Below, in pieces: positions 25,792 through 36,769 of a stretch of 64,000 nucleotides of DNA (position 1 is its first letter; every line of letters begins with the position of its first letter). Under the pieces are notes generated by a model. That model worked only from the letters and a program-made list of their open reading frames with translations. It did not search any database and had not been told where the DNA came from. This stretch comes from Marthasterias glacialis (Eukaryota > Echinodermata > Asteroidea > Forcipulatida > Asteriidae): positions 4,084,256 to 4,148,255 of the forward strand of contig OU452230.1 in NCBI GenBank assembly GCA_911728455.2, read 5' to 3'. Both the position numbers and the translations under genes were made by a program.

Positions 25792-28700
25792 GTAAATTTG
25801 AAAATTTAATCAATTCACAAACATAACTTACATGGTTTAAAGAAGGTTTTTCAAATGTCTTTGTCTGAAACGCTATGGTATTTTGAAATTCCGAAATTCG
25901 ATATTTGGAAACAGTAAAAACAGTGATGGAGGCTTTCAGTATTTTATCGTGACTTCGACGACTGATTGATCTTAAACATTCACTGGTTTGTTCATTCATG
26001 TATAAAATTGGGTCACGCAAAGTGCGTGGGAAGTTTCCCGTGAATTATTGTTGTCTGAGATGCTGCATAAAATAATATAGTTTTGGAGAATGTGTGAAGC
26101 TAATAGTTTTGATCTCGCAAGTCCGGAATCTGATTTTTACAAAAAATTGAAAAAAAAAAGAAGAAGAAGTGCTTTTCACTTTTATTTGTGACTCGGTTTA
26201 TTGATTGAGCTTGAATGTTCACATGTTTAGTAATTCCCATTATTCATGTTGGGTCTTTGACAATTACCAATGCTGGCCGATAGCTTTAAGAAACAAATTT
26301 TAGAATCTTTCGTGAAAGAGAGAGAGAGAAAGAAAGATAGAGAGGGGGGAGTGGGGGGGGGGACTTGGGAAGGAGAAGAAGGTGGAGTTCTCAATTTCTT
26401 TGCTGTTTAAATGTGTTGCTACCCCAGTAAAAAGTCCGAGTTGCAAAACATGATTTTGTCATGGGACTGATTGTTCGCATGGGAATAATTTAGTCTGATG
26501 TTTGCCTATGTTGTCATGAACAGGAGTGAAAATAAAACTTAAATTTTTGAATTGGGTATCAACAAAATTCAATTTAACTATTAAAATCTGAAGAAGAAAA
26601 AAAAAACATCGACTTGTTTTTTTTCTTGTCACTTGACGCAAAGTCAAACTTTCAATAAAGCGAGAATGCTCATTGCTGCATCTCCTAAACTTTTAAACGA
26701 TTTGAGACATCAATACGATAAAACTGACGAAAACGCTGAGCACCTTGCCAGTGAAAATTGATGAAGATTCTATCGCTTGGAGTATATTAGAGTTACTGAT
26801 ACTCCTTGCATGTTGACCGAAGTATCCGCGATGAGTATTTTCGTAGCTTTGTTGGTAAAACAATCCACAGACGACAGAACGGGAGACGTGGAACGTGCCT
26901 TCCTTTCCGAATTTAGACTTACGAGTTTGATGAATGGATACGTATGTGAATATTGTCTAACATCGATTGATGCAAACTTCCACTTTCTTAAGAAAAAAAA
27001 AAAGTTGAAACACAAGCCTGGATGACATAACATTCTTTCGATGGTTCTTATTGAGAAAAAAAAATGGAAATCACACAGCAACTCAAGATACTGGACCACA
27101 ATGAAAGAAAATGTCAAATGAAAAGGCGCATAGAAGCACATTATTGAACTGTTTATCCAAATTGAAGCACCAGAAATTGTACAATGTAGAAAAACAAGCA
27201 CAAGGCAATGATACCCAAAAGAGATGCAGCCTTACAGGAAGGTAAACAAATATACTGAAAATAATATTGGCCTACAGAGTTTCGTTATTAAAATTAAAGC
27301 GAGTTCCAACTGAAATGCAATTGAAATGTTATTCGTGTTACGGTATGGTATTTTCCCGGCTAGTATTGTATTTACTTTTACTTTTATTAAATGCATGACG
27401 TTCTTGTAAAGCAGATGTTGGAGAATGAAAAACAACAAAAACAATTGTTTTCTGACTCAATTTTTTTCTACGATACTTTCTCGTGGACAACTGACACAAG
27501 TCGAGGGTACCGTGATATTCCCAACGATGGTAGCGACCCGATTGGAAGTAATCATAGAGACAAGATCCACATTGAAAGATACGACCACGAACTTAAATTT
27601 GTAAACCAGTCACTATTCTATCAAAGAGCTAACTTAGGAATATTTCCGTCATTCTAGAAGAGAATGTTTTTTTTTCTCCAGCCCAATTCGTCTTGTCCTG
27701 CTAGGCGAAGCAGCAATAGAATCGTGTATGAAACCCACACACCATTGCGTGAAACCACTACACACATCGATAAAACGTGAGCAACTATTTCAATGAATTT
27801 TGACACTGGTTTACAAAAAAAAAATATTATGTCGCTGTAAATCAGTGTGCTGTTCCATTAAAAAGACACACCACCCCCTAAATAAATAGTACAACAAAAC
27901 TAGCTTACCTTGTGTATAATGCCAAAAATGTCCTAAATCAAAATCATGCTTGAGTGAGAAGACTAGCAGATATGTTCGAAGTTCATAAGCACCGTTGAAC
28001 ATTCAGCAACATTGATCCAACCACCCTCACGGTGATGTTGATAGTGGCACGAGCACGTCCGCGCAGTTGCCCTATACCATGGATATAATATTGTGATTAG
28101 GAAGACGCCGGTTGTATTTCCCCGCCATGCATACACCACTTGACTGCGTACGGACGTCTTCCCCGCTGTCGAGTTAGGTCTCTGCCAAGTCAATTACGCA
28201 GAATGCCGCTTTGGTGTTTTTGGAACGTGTTACTGATTGTATTGTCCCGTTTTCTTATCGAGCCAGGTGGAGACGTCACGTGGTGAATGTGACCAGGCCA
28301 ATAGACCGAAATGTTGACTACCGCGCCTTGTGCAAGTTTGGCTGTTTTATCAGAAGTGACTTCGTTGTCAGGAAGCGATGTTAACTGTGCCACACATCTG
28401 AAGGTCTCCCCAGCGGACGAAGCGTAACATTCATGTTTGATAATAATTAAAGATGACATACACAGATATGATGACGATATAAAATATGCAAACACGTGTT
28501 AACTAAACAAGCTTTCTTATAATGCAGAGGTGTCTGCTGATGCCAATACATTCTCACACATCACAACTATACATGTTCTTATATAGGGCATTTCACAATA
28601 ACGTCTCAATGCGCTTTGCATTAAGCTACTAGTGTGTTATTAGATACTTTCATTAAACAACCCCCACCAAAGAATTTTCTATCTTCGGAATCGATTCCAG

Positions 28701-29888
28701 TTCTGTCAATGGGATATTATATAGTATGAACTGTATTTTTAAAAAAAGCATCGAAAGACTAGAAAAGACCTAACGATTTCCCCCTTTGGGGAAAGAAAGA
28801 TGAAAAAAGAGAAAAGACAAGCCAAGACTGAACAACAATTTAGGTGCTCTCCAACGAGCACTCGCAGAACAAAAACAAACATACATCAATGGAATTAAAA
28901 AGTGGAATATAAAAATAAATACAAAAAAAATAAAAAAACAAACAAACAGGCAACCAAGAAAATAAAAAGAGGGGTAAATATATATAACGTTACACAGATA
29001 TAAATGTTATATTTAAATGTCGTTATCTTGTATCCCTTTCAGTGTACTAATGAAATGAATGATAAAAACGTAACTTTGATACCGTCTCTGTGTTTGTTTG
29101 TTTATGCATTTACTCATCCTTTTGAGAAACGAAACAAAAGAATTTAAAATGCATTTGTGACGTCATTTTAGTGTTTATGTAACGAATCAAACGGTGAAAA
29201 ACAGTTGTGACGTCATTCATTGTTATTGTAAAGAAATGGAGAATGGGACACATAAATAAATAAAACGTCATAGAGATCTTGTGGGAGCAACCACATCCAC
29301 ATACACTGTGAATTATGACGAGTTTTTTTTTTATTTTTTATTATTATTATTTTTTTTTTAGTATGGCACGGTATACATTACTGATGTCATTAACAGACGA
29401 TCCAATTCTTACGAGATTACTCAATTATGAGCAACCCCTCAATCGGTTCAACAACCACGACAAGTCACCCACTCCAATACGGCCACCCGGCCTACATCAT
29501 TGTTCATTCATATCAATGCTACAGGGAACATTTTTTAATATTCTGGTATTGAGTTCAAGTTTCCAAGTGTAATGAATCTTTACAAGGTCGTTGATTTGAT
29601 GAAGAATGGAGTGGATGTTTGTTTTCTCTTCACCTTGTCTACCAAAACAATCAAATCCTCCAATTATTATCTTTTTTAAGATAGCTACATTAAAAAAAAC
29701 AAAAAAAAACAAAAAAAAAAACGAATGTACATTATTTTCCAATTGGTGCAGTTTTTAAAATACAAAACTGTGACACAAGATATAATTATATAAATGAATT
29801 TGACGAACGGCTAATAAAGATTAATACCGACAAAACAGATGTAAAAGAAATAATTCCAGAGACATCGTTATGCTCGATATATGTGGCG
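25792..29888. other. Intergenic sequence
   Basis: No gene I can support. A GA-rich stretch with G-run lies at 26318-26360. Open segments at 26777-27025, 27391-27657 and, on the minus strand, 27963-28495 show no family signature. The stretch 28575-28640 (GGGCATTTCACAATAAC, CAATGCGCTTTGCA) resembles a dispersed repeat end common in marine invertebrates. T-runs at 29322-29360. Confidence 0.4.
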
Positions 29889-30174
29889 TGTCGTGGCCGA
29901 GCGGATAAGAACACCGGACTCAAGCTCTGGTGTCTCTGATCAGCAGAGTGTTGGTTTGGGTCCCGGTCGTGACACTTGTGTCCTTAAGCAAGACACTTAA
30001 CCATTATTGCTTCGTCCTTCGGATGGGACGTAAAGCCGTTGGTCCCGTGTGTTGTGTAATGCACGTAAAAGAACCCAGTGACACTTATCGCAAAGAGAAG
30101 GGGTTCGCCCCGGTGTTCCTGGTTTGATCGGCTGCAGATTGCGCCACAGCACCTTGTGAAAAAAAAAAAAAAAA
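29889..30174 (+). mobile_element. tRNA-derived SINE
   Basis: The 5' part resembles a tRNA: the A-box-like TGGCCGAGCGGATAAG (about 29893) and the diverged B-box-like GGTTTGGGTCC (about 29952) are spaced as in a class II tRNA. The body contains CTTAAGCAAGACACTTAACC and CTTCGTCCTTCGGATGGGAC, a central sequence I associate with widespread invertebrate SINEs, and the element ends in a poly(A) run (30159-30174). It would be transcribed by RNA polymerase III from the internal promoter and mobilised by a LINE. I could not define the target duplication. It is not a functional tRNA. Confidence 0.8.
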
Positions 30175-31523
30175 TCCTCATCGTTCGACCCTACCAGAGT
30201 TCTTCCTCGATAAGTTTTTTTTCCCCGTCGCTGCAATGTAACATTCACTTGGAAACCACAGAGATTTTGTTTATCTGAGTCCGGGGAAACTTAAGACAAG
30301 TCGTCTCCAGACAATTCAACCCCATGGTTTTGAACATCCATAAAGCAACTATGTCTTCTTCACAAAGTAATCACTTTTTGTTTTCATTTTCCCCTTATAT
30401 AGATTTTTCTTCGTTTGCGTTCTACAACCAACTTTGTGGTTTCATCAGCCAATTCCTTCTACCCACCTCTTTGTCTGCGTCCCCGTATAACAATTGCCTT
30501 CGGTCATGTCTTTCGTATGTTTTCTGCATCTTTATGTTCACTCTTGTCCACTGGACATCATCTGTTACACTTAAACTTGTATTATATGTGTGTATTGCGT
30601 TGTCGTTTAGTATTGAAGAAAAAAGACCATGCAAGGATGGAAAGGTATAGACCATTAACAATTTGTGCATTTATAAACCATAGGTCACTCTGATTGGCAG
30701 CAGTTTGCAATGTTATTAGCTAATTCCCTGTTTTTCTCAATAATTTATAGTAAAAAATAAGTTAAAATATAAGCCCACATTGGGTGTCTTTTTTTCCCAG
30801 TTTTACAGTCGGGTCAATCTGTTTTCGAAATATATTTCTCACAAATATTATGCGTAACGAGAACCTGTGTTATATCGGATGAGGTCAACCATAGCGTTTC
30901 AACACTATCGTCTTACACATGGGAAATTAATCACTGTTACAGTTCTTAGTAGTAGGCTCTAGATGATGATGAGGCATAGATTATTCTCTGACTTCTTCTT
31001 CTCCTACATCCCGTACGTCTTAAAGAGCCATTGCATTTAGCAGTATTAAAAACAAAGAAAAGAAAAGTGTGTCGATCGAGAAGGTCGATGTGTCAACCGA
31101 GAAGGTCGATGACTTCTCTTTAGTCTCCCATTGTTTGGACAAGTTTTCAAATGCACACACCCCAATGGACCTTTATCATGCTGCCACCATCTTGGTCATG
31201 TTCTCTGTATCCAATAACAGTAATAGATGTTCATATTCATTGTACTAAAAGGAACCAGACTATTTACCTTTCCAGCCTCGGTTTGGTTACATTGGTTTGA
31301 ATGGGAGAAATGGACGCACGACGATAAAGGTCTAATTGGTTTCGTACACGAAAGCGAAGCGACAACGTCATCGCTCTGTCAAAACACACAGAAACCTGTT
31401 TTAATGGTTCTGGATTTCATCGGGTACACGCCCACATTTCCGCAGTCATCAAAATTAAAAAGTGGGATTGCAAAATGCCATTTATGATGTTTCCAAGAGT
31501 TAGACATCACTACAATAGTATAC
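30175..31523. other. Intergenic sequence
   Basis: No supported gene. Frames at 30324-30693 and 31227-31487 lack recognisable domains, although the latter contains an acceptor-like ctttccag at about 31275. Confidence 0.4.
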
Positions 31524-31900
31524 TTATCCCTATCAGGACCGGGGGGGGGGGCACAATGTGCCCCCCTTACCATTTTTTCCCCCGTAACTTTTTAACGCAT
31601 GGTCCGATCACCGCGAAATTTTCTTACTTTTCCTAAAATATATCTAGGATCATATTGGCAAAAAATAATTGATACCGGGGGTTACCATTTGTTCGACCTT
31701 GGGTCACACGATTTTACTGTTTTTCAGTGATTTTTAAAACTTTTTGGACATAAATTCCACTTATTTTGTTTTTTTGCCAGAAAAGTGATAGTGGTGAGTC
31801 ACGTGATAGTCTGAAATGGTTTTGGGAATTCAAAATGGCCGCCATTTGTGGCGGCCATCTTGGATTTTGTGTTTTCAGCCTGTAACTAGGGTGTCAAATT

Positions 31901-34057
31901 CTAAAAATAAGGACCTTCCGAAACTTTGACATAGATGTATTTAACCAAGATCTTAGTAATGTTAACTGGGACTCGGTGTGTCAAATGATTGATTCTGAAA
32001 TGGCATGGAGAGCTTTTAAAAACAAATTTATTGAAGTTGCTGATCAACATGCACCACAGGTAGATATTCGTATTAAGGGTAATCTACCTCCATGGTTTAA
32101 CCAGGAAATTGTGTGGTTATCTAATGATCGTGACTTTTGTAAACGAGTTGCTCAGAGGAGTGGTAAAACAAGAGATTGGGATATATACCGCACTAAAAGG
32201 AACCATACAACTAATGCGATCAAACGAGCTAAGAAGTCATATTATTCTGATACTATTGAGCATAATAAGAATAATGGCAAAAAGTTATGGAAAACAATTA
32301 AATCTATTCTTCCTACAAAGGGCCGTGAGTGTGTTAAGGAAGTTGTAGTAAATGGTATTGATTTAAAGGAGCCCAAAGAGGTTGCTAATGCTTTTAACAA
32401 ATTTTTTACAGAAATCGGAAATAAGTTGGCCCATAATTTTACCAATGATGACAATGAGAGTGTGTGCACAACGTTGAATTGTACAAATGAAATTCTAAAT
32501 TTCAGAGAAATTGATGAGGAATTTGTTTTTAAGCAGCTTTCTGCCCTCCAATTGGGTAAGGCCACAGGTATTGACGGCTTTAGTGGTAGATTATTGAGAG
32601 CGGGGGCCTACCAGATCGTAACACCCCTTACACATGTGCTTAATCTTACTCTCCGCACTGCTATTATCCCACTTGAATGGAAGAAGGCTGTTGTCTCACC
32701 TATTTTTAAAGATGGTATAAAAACAAACTGCAGCAATTATAGACCTATATCTGTCTTACCAGAGATCTCTAAAATCCTTGAGAGGGCCATCCACACCCAG
32801 GTCTATGAGCATTTGCAAAGAAATGGGCTTTTTTCTACTTCACAATCTGGCTTTAGGCCTCAACACTCAACTCTTACTGCAATAACTGATGTCACTGATT
32901 ATCTCTATAATAATATGGACAAAGGCGAAATAACTGGTGCTGTGTTTTTAGATCTGAAAAAAGCCTTTGATACGGTAAATCACAAGGTTCTTCTGCACAA
33001 ACTATCAAACTATGGCATTCATGGCAAAGAGCTGGCGTGGTTCACAAACTATCTCACCAATAGAGAGCAAATTACAACCATTAAAGGCAGTTTTTCAGAT
33101 CCTAGACAAGTAACAGTCGGTGTACCCCAGGGTTCAATTTTAGGCCCACTTCTTTTTATTCTTTTTATAAATGACCTGCCAGATATTATTAGCAAGAGTA
33201 AGATAGTTTTGTATGCAGATGATACCGCTATTATGTACAGCTCTAAAAGCATAATTGACATCAATCGTGTTTTGAATGAGGAATTGAAAATTGTCTCTGA
33301 ATGGATGTATAATAACAAATTAACTCTCAATGCTTCAAAAACCAAAGTCATGACTTTTGGAACATCTCAGAAAATAAAATATTCTAACAATCTGACTGTT
33401 AAAGTCAATGAGGATATACTGGAGAATGTGACCGAGTTTAAATATCTTGGTGTTTGGTTTGACCGACGTCTTAGATGGGACACGCACATTGACAAAACTG
33501 CTGCCAAAATTTCTCAAAGACTTGGAGTGTTGAAACGGTTGAGTTGGTATGTTAATCAATATACACGTAATACATTGTATAATGCTCTAATCTTGCCCCA
33601 CATTGATTATTGTTGCACAGCCTGGACTCGAGGTGCCGATAAATATGTTAACAAAATTCAGATTTTACAAAACCGGGCAGCAAGATTAACACTAGGCTAC
33701 AGGGTTAGAGATGTACATGTCAGTGATTTGTATAGTGAATTGAATTGGATGCAGGTACGTCAGCGGGCAGAGTACTTTACAAACATTCTTATGTACAAAT
33801 GCGTTCATGGCCTGGCTCCGGAGTATTTGTCGAATTGTATACAATGTCAAATGAACACTCACTCTTATAATACCAGATCCAATACCGGTAACAACATCTC
33901 TCACTCTGCTGTTAAAACTGAAACTGGGAAACGTTCTTTCAAATTCTCTGGAGCCAGGTCATGGAATAACCTTCCACCTGCCATTAAAAGCTTGCCAACT
34001 CTCATGAATTTTAAAACGCACGTCAAGGAGCACATTTTAAATCCAAGTAATGTGTAA
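31901..34057 (+). CDS. LINE ORF2 fragment: reverse transcriptase
   Basis: The frame is open from the first base of the truncated element and stops at TAA 34055-34057, with no internal stop or frameshift over about 719 codons. Counting from the GTG at 31976, the fingers region lies near residue 240 (VVSPIFKDG, YRPISVLP), the first catalytic aspartate motif FLDLKKAFDT near 322-331, GVPQGSILGPLLF near 381, and the catalytic YADDT near 412. A C-terminal region (RAARLTLGYR, LNWMQVRQRAEY, YKCVHGLAPEYL, ARSWNNLP) is typical of CR1, L2 and jockey-like elements. The upstream residues (FNQDL..VNWDSV) match the linker after an APE endonuclease, which is absent. The enzyme would copy element RNA at a nicked target. 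This copy lacks the start of ORF2 and is presumably dead despite the clean frame, which indicates a recent insertion. Confidence 0.95.
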   Translation, partial: LKIRTFRNFDIDVFNQDLSNVNWDSVCQMIDSEMAWRAFKNKFIEVADQHAPQVDIRIKGNLPPWFNQEIVWLSNDRDFCKRVAQRSGKTRDWDIYRTKRNHTTNAIKRAKKSYYSDTIEHNKNNGKKLWKTIKSILPTKGRECVKEVVVNGIDLKEPKEVANAFNKFFTEIGNKLAHNFTNDDNESVCTTLNCTNEILNFREIDEEFVFKQLSALQLGKATGIDGFSGRLLRAGAYQIVTPLTHVLNLTLRTAIIPLEWKKAVVSPIFKDGIKTNCSNYRPISVLPEISKILERAIHTQVYEHLQRNGLFSTSQSGFRPQHSTLTAITDVTDYLYNNMDKGEITGAVFLDLKKAFDTVNHKVLLHKLSNYGIHGKELAWFTNYLTNREQITTIKGSFSDPRQVTVGVPQGSILGPLLFILFINDLPDIISKSKIVLYADDTAIMYSSKSIIDINRVLNEELKIVSEWMYNNKLTLNASKTKVMTFGTSQKIKYSNNLTVKVNEDILENVTEFKYLGVWFDRRLRWDTHIDKTAAKISQRLGVLKRLSWYVNQYTRNTLYNALILPHIDYCCTAWTRGADKYVNKIQILQNRAARLTLGYRVRDVHVSDLYSELNWMQVRQRAEYFTNILMYKCVHGLAPEYLSNCIQCQMNTHSYNTRSNTGNNISHSAVKTETGKRSFKFSGARSWNNLPPAIKSLPTLMNFKTHVKEHILNPSNV

Positions 34058-34362
34058 TAAGCTCTATTTTAATATATTGGTGGTAATTTTAAAGTCTTTT
34101 GTACTGGATTTTATTGTACTTTTTATATTGCTGTTTTTGTGGGGTTTTTTATTTCAATTTTTTAATTTCTTACTTTTTATTTTTTCGCTGACATGATTTC
34201 TTATTTTTTAGGCCTTTATTACTTATTTGCTTTGTATGATACTTTTGTATAATATTTTTATATTCTATGTATGTACTGAGGGCCCCCATGGAGAGCAGTG
34301 CTGTGCACTGATTGGGGTTTACCCTCATTAAATATGACTTTAAATAAATAAATAAAATAAAT
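31901..34362 (+). mobile_element. 5'-truncated CR1/L2/jockey-group LINE
   Basis: A non-LTR retrotransposon copy bounded by the 14-base direct repeat TAGGGTGTCAAATT (31887-31900 and 34363-34376), which is the target-site duplication of target-primed reverse transcription. The 5' end falls inside the coding region, so the upstream endonuclease part and any ORF1 are missing. The 3' untranslated region ends in a TAAATAAATAAATAAAATAAA tail. The insertion lies inside a MITE whose empty site can be read from copy 1 (near 1470), so the LINE is the younger of the two. Confidence 0.95.
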
Positions 34363-34833
34363 TAGGGTGTCAAATTATATCAAGTTTTTTAACAATGGAA
34401 CATTTTCAACCTGCTAATTTATTACTTTTCAGACCCCAAAAAATGTTCAGATTTGTCAATCAAGCCTTATTATTTCTCCCTGGGCCCTTGGCGGGGGCCA
34501 TTTTGATTATTGAGTGAAAAAAACGCAAAAAACATTTTTTTGTCCGAAAATGGGATAAATTAATGAATTTTTATGCCCCCTAAAGATAACTCCAGTGACT
34601 AAATTAGGTTCAAATTATATTTATCTTGTTAAAATGTACAAATTTGCCAAGTTTCAAAACATTCGGACAAAAAAATACAGAAGTTATGGCAAAAACACGA
34701 TTTTTGACCAAAAATTGTCAAAAAACACTCAAAATCGGTCGAACACTTGGAAAATACGGAGGGGGGGGGGGGCACTATGTGCCCTCCCCGGTCCCCGTGC
34801 AACCAAAAAAAAGCCCGGTCCTGATAGGGTTAT

Positions 34834-35229
34834 ACCTTCACGTTTTGAAAGCTGCAATTTTCCTTACCGTATTCTAATTTTGCAGTTTGAAGATGGTCAA
34901 TTAAATGTAATAGGTTAGGGGCCTACAATAATTGCATTGCAATGTGAATATATCTCAAAATAAAACCTATCCAGAAATGATATAAAAATGTGCCACCTTT
35001 ATACTTTCTCTTTTCAACGCTTGAAAAAAAAAACCAAACAAATAACAACAACACCAACAACTTAGGAGAAAACAAAGCTACCGATTATAAATTGCGTCAT
35101 ATTATTTATCGTGTTTAGAAATCAAAATATAAGCCTAAGCCTTGATCGTGTTGATTTCAACCTGTCTGGAGTTTGAAAAGAATAATTGTTCACTTTAGTT
35201 AAAATTCGAAAAGAAACTGATTGTATTTG
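34834..35229. other. Intergenic sequence
   Basis: No gene seen. An A-rich run lies near 35023-35040. Confidence 0.4.
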
Positions 35230-35400
35230 TGACGATCAGGTTGGCTTAGGGGTTTCTTCCCTATACCTTTCACCTCTGTGGACACGGCTCAAATCCCGAA
35301 CCCGGAGCCTTTCATGTGGATTACGTTGTCAGTCCATTATATTCTTCATCGTCCTCAGCAAGCCTCTTCAGGCCTATACGGGTCACAGTACTAGTCGATT
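35230..35400 (+). mobile_element. SINE-like fragment, family 2
   Basis: Contains GGCTCAAATCCCGAACCCGG, a B-box-like string, followed by GAGCCTTTCATGTGGAT and a CCTCTTCAGGCCTATACGGG end. The same order of motifs is present at 43215-43440. This suggests a tRNA-related SINE family, but ends and A-tail are not clear. Confidence 0.4.
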
Positions 35401-35987
35401 TTGAGGGTCCATTGGTTTCATTACCAAAATATTTTAATAATAATAATGTTCATAATTCTCATCACAATTAATTTAATTGTAGTAAGCAGAACCATGAATA
35501 TATCACTGTAAATAATTTTGACGAATCCTCAGGCAGTCATTTTAAAACTTCTTTAAACGGTAAGCCGAAACTGTCACTTAAAAAACAACAACACTATTAT
35601 GATACGAACACAAACCAGACAAACAAGCAGACGTCCACAGGCAATTGACTTTAATATACATTTGGCGATAGTAGACAAGCTGTGATTATCCAAGTAGTAT
35701 TATAGTCAACTACGGATCAACCCATCTGTTGTCAACAGACGGACGCCCCTGGACAGATTACTGCTTTTAGGTCTGCTGTTTATACGTCTGCTGTTTTGGA
35801 GAAACGCATTCTTACAAATCCGTTTTACGAATAAATGATAAGTTAGGAAGATTTACACGGTGTATATTAGTTACACTTGACACCTCATGGGAAAGTTGCA
35901 ATCCGTATTTACATATTGTTTTTATTGTAATGGGGTGTGATCTCAAAGGAAGTGCTGATAATATCAAGCATATACGCAGATCTTGAA
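35401..35987. other. Intergenic sequence
   Basis: No gene or repeat recognised. Confidence 0.4.
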
Positions 35988-35989
35988 TA

Positions 35990-36767
35990 GACCGATTGTG
36001 CGACAATATTGACATGCGGTCACGTGACCTCCTACTGGGTATAACGCCATACAGCTGACGGCAAAATACGTGTAAAGAGATATGCCGTGACACAGAGTGA
36101 GTACGAAAACAGTCGATTTTACTTTTGTTAAGTGATAAATTAGTTAATTAGCCCCATTTAAAGTAGTATGTTGTGGCATTAATTTAAATCGCATCTCTGT
36201 TTCATAATTAAACATAATTCCACTAAAAAGAGGTTTTTTAAGCCATGCACTACCGGCGCCGGACGACTATTATGTAGCCACCCGCCTGTTATTTTGTTTG
36301 TAATGTAGGCCTAAATCACTTTAAAAAAGGATAAACCACGTTGGGAAAGTGAGCATTAATACCTAGCCTTGCAAAAATTCAAATAGGCAAAGGAATCACA
36401 CAGTTTTGGAAAGCAATTTCTTTGGAGGATTTCAGCTTCAAATTGTTGTGTTGAAAAGTGTGTGGTGACCGCGGCCGTCTAGCCTAACGTTCCGTCGTGC
36501 ACTGTACACATCGTACACATTTATACGTTACTTGTACAATTTTCAGGACTTGCTGGAACTGTCCTTACTGGCTTTTTCAGCCACTCGAAGGTCTCTGGTA
36601 CAAACTCTGGAATATTTTTCACAGATTTCGAGCAAGAAAAGCCTCGATCGAATAAACTAAATGCAACAATCATCGTGTACCGTACCGCACTTTCCTATGG
36701 AGGACGTCGTGTGTGTTTACGTTTTATACCTAGAAGGGGTCACGTGACGCGGGTCGCGCAATCGGTC
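35990..36767. mobile_element. MITE family A, copy 1
   Basis: Ends GACCGATTGTGCGAC and GTCGCGCAATCGGTC flanked by TA (35988-35989 and 36768-36769). Subterminal CACGTGACC/GGTCACGTGAC strings are also inverted. The interior (TGTTATTTTGTTTGTAATGT, ACGTTCCGTCGTGC, CTCGAAGGTCTCTGGTACAA) is shared with 49519-50188 in the same orientation. No conserved ORF: the frame open in the other copy has an early stop here. Confidence 0.8.
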
Positions 36768-36769
36768 TA

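Larger units (their letters stand above)
31528..34829. mobile_element. TTAA-type MITE, copy 2, split by a LINE
   Basis: Left end CCCTATCAGGACCGGGG and right end CCCGGTCCTGATAGGG form a good inverted repeat, flanked on both sides by TTAT (31524-31527 and 34830-34833). The outer parts are homologous to 1080-1921, and a LINE with its target duplication accounts for the central 2.5 kb. Without the LINE the element is about 826 bp, close to copy 1. The TTAT flank differs from the TTAA of copy 1. This may be a rare non-TTAA insertion or mutation. Confidence 0.8.

Noticed and set aside
26777-27025. Protein-like 82-codon frame
   Set aside because: No good splice borders, no recognised domain; ends in a Lys run from poly(A).
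31227-31487. 86-codon frame with acceptor-like ctttccag
   Set aside because: No matching donor in a supported position and no domain similarity seen.
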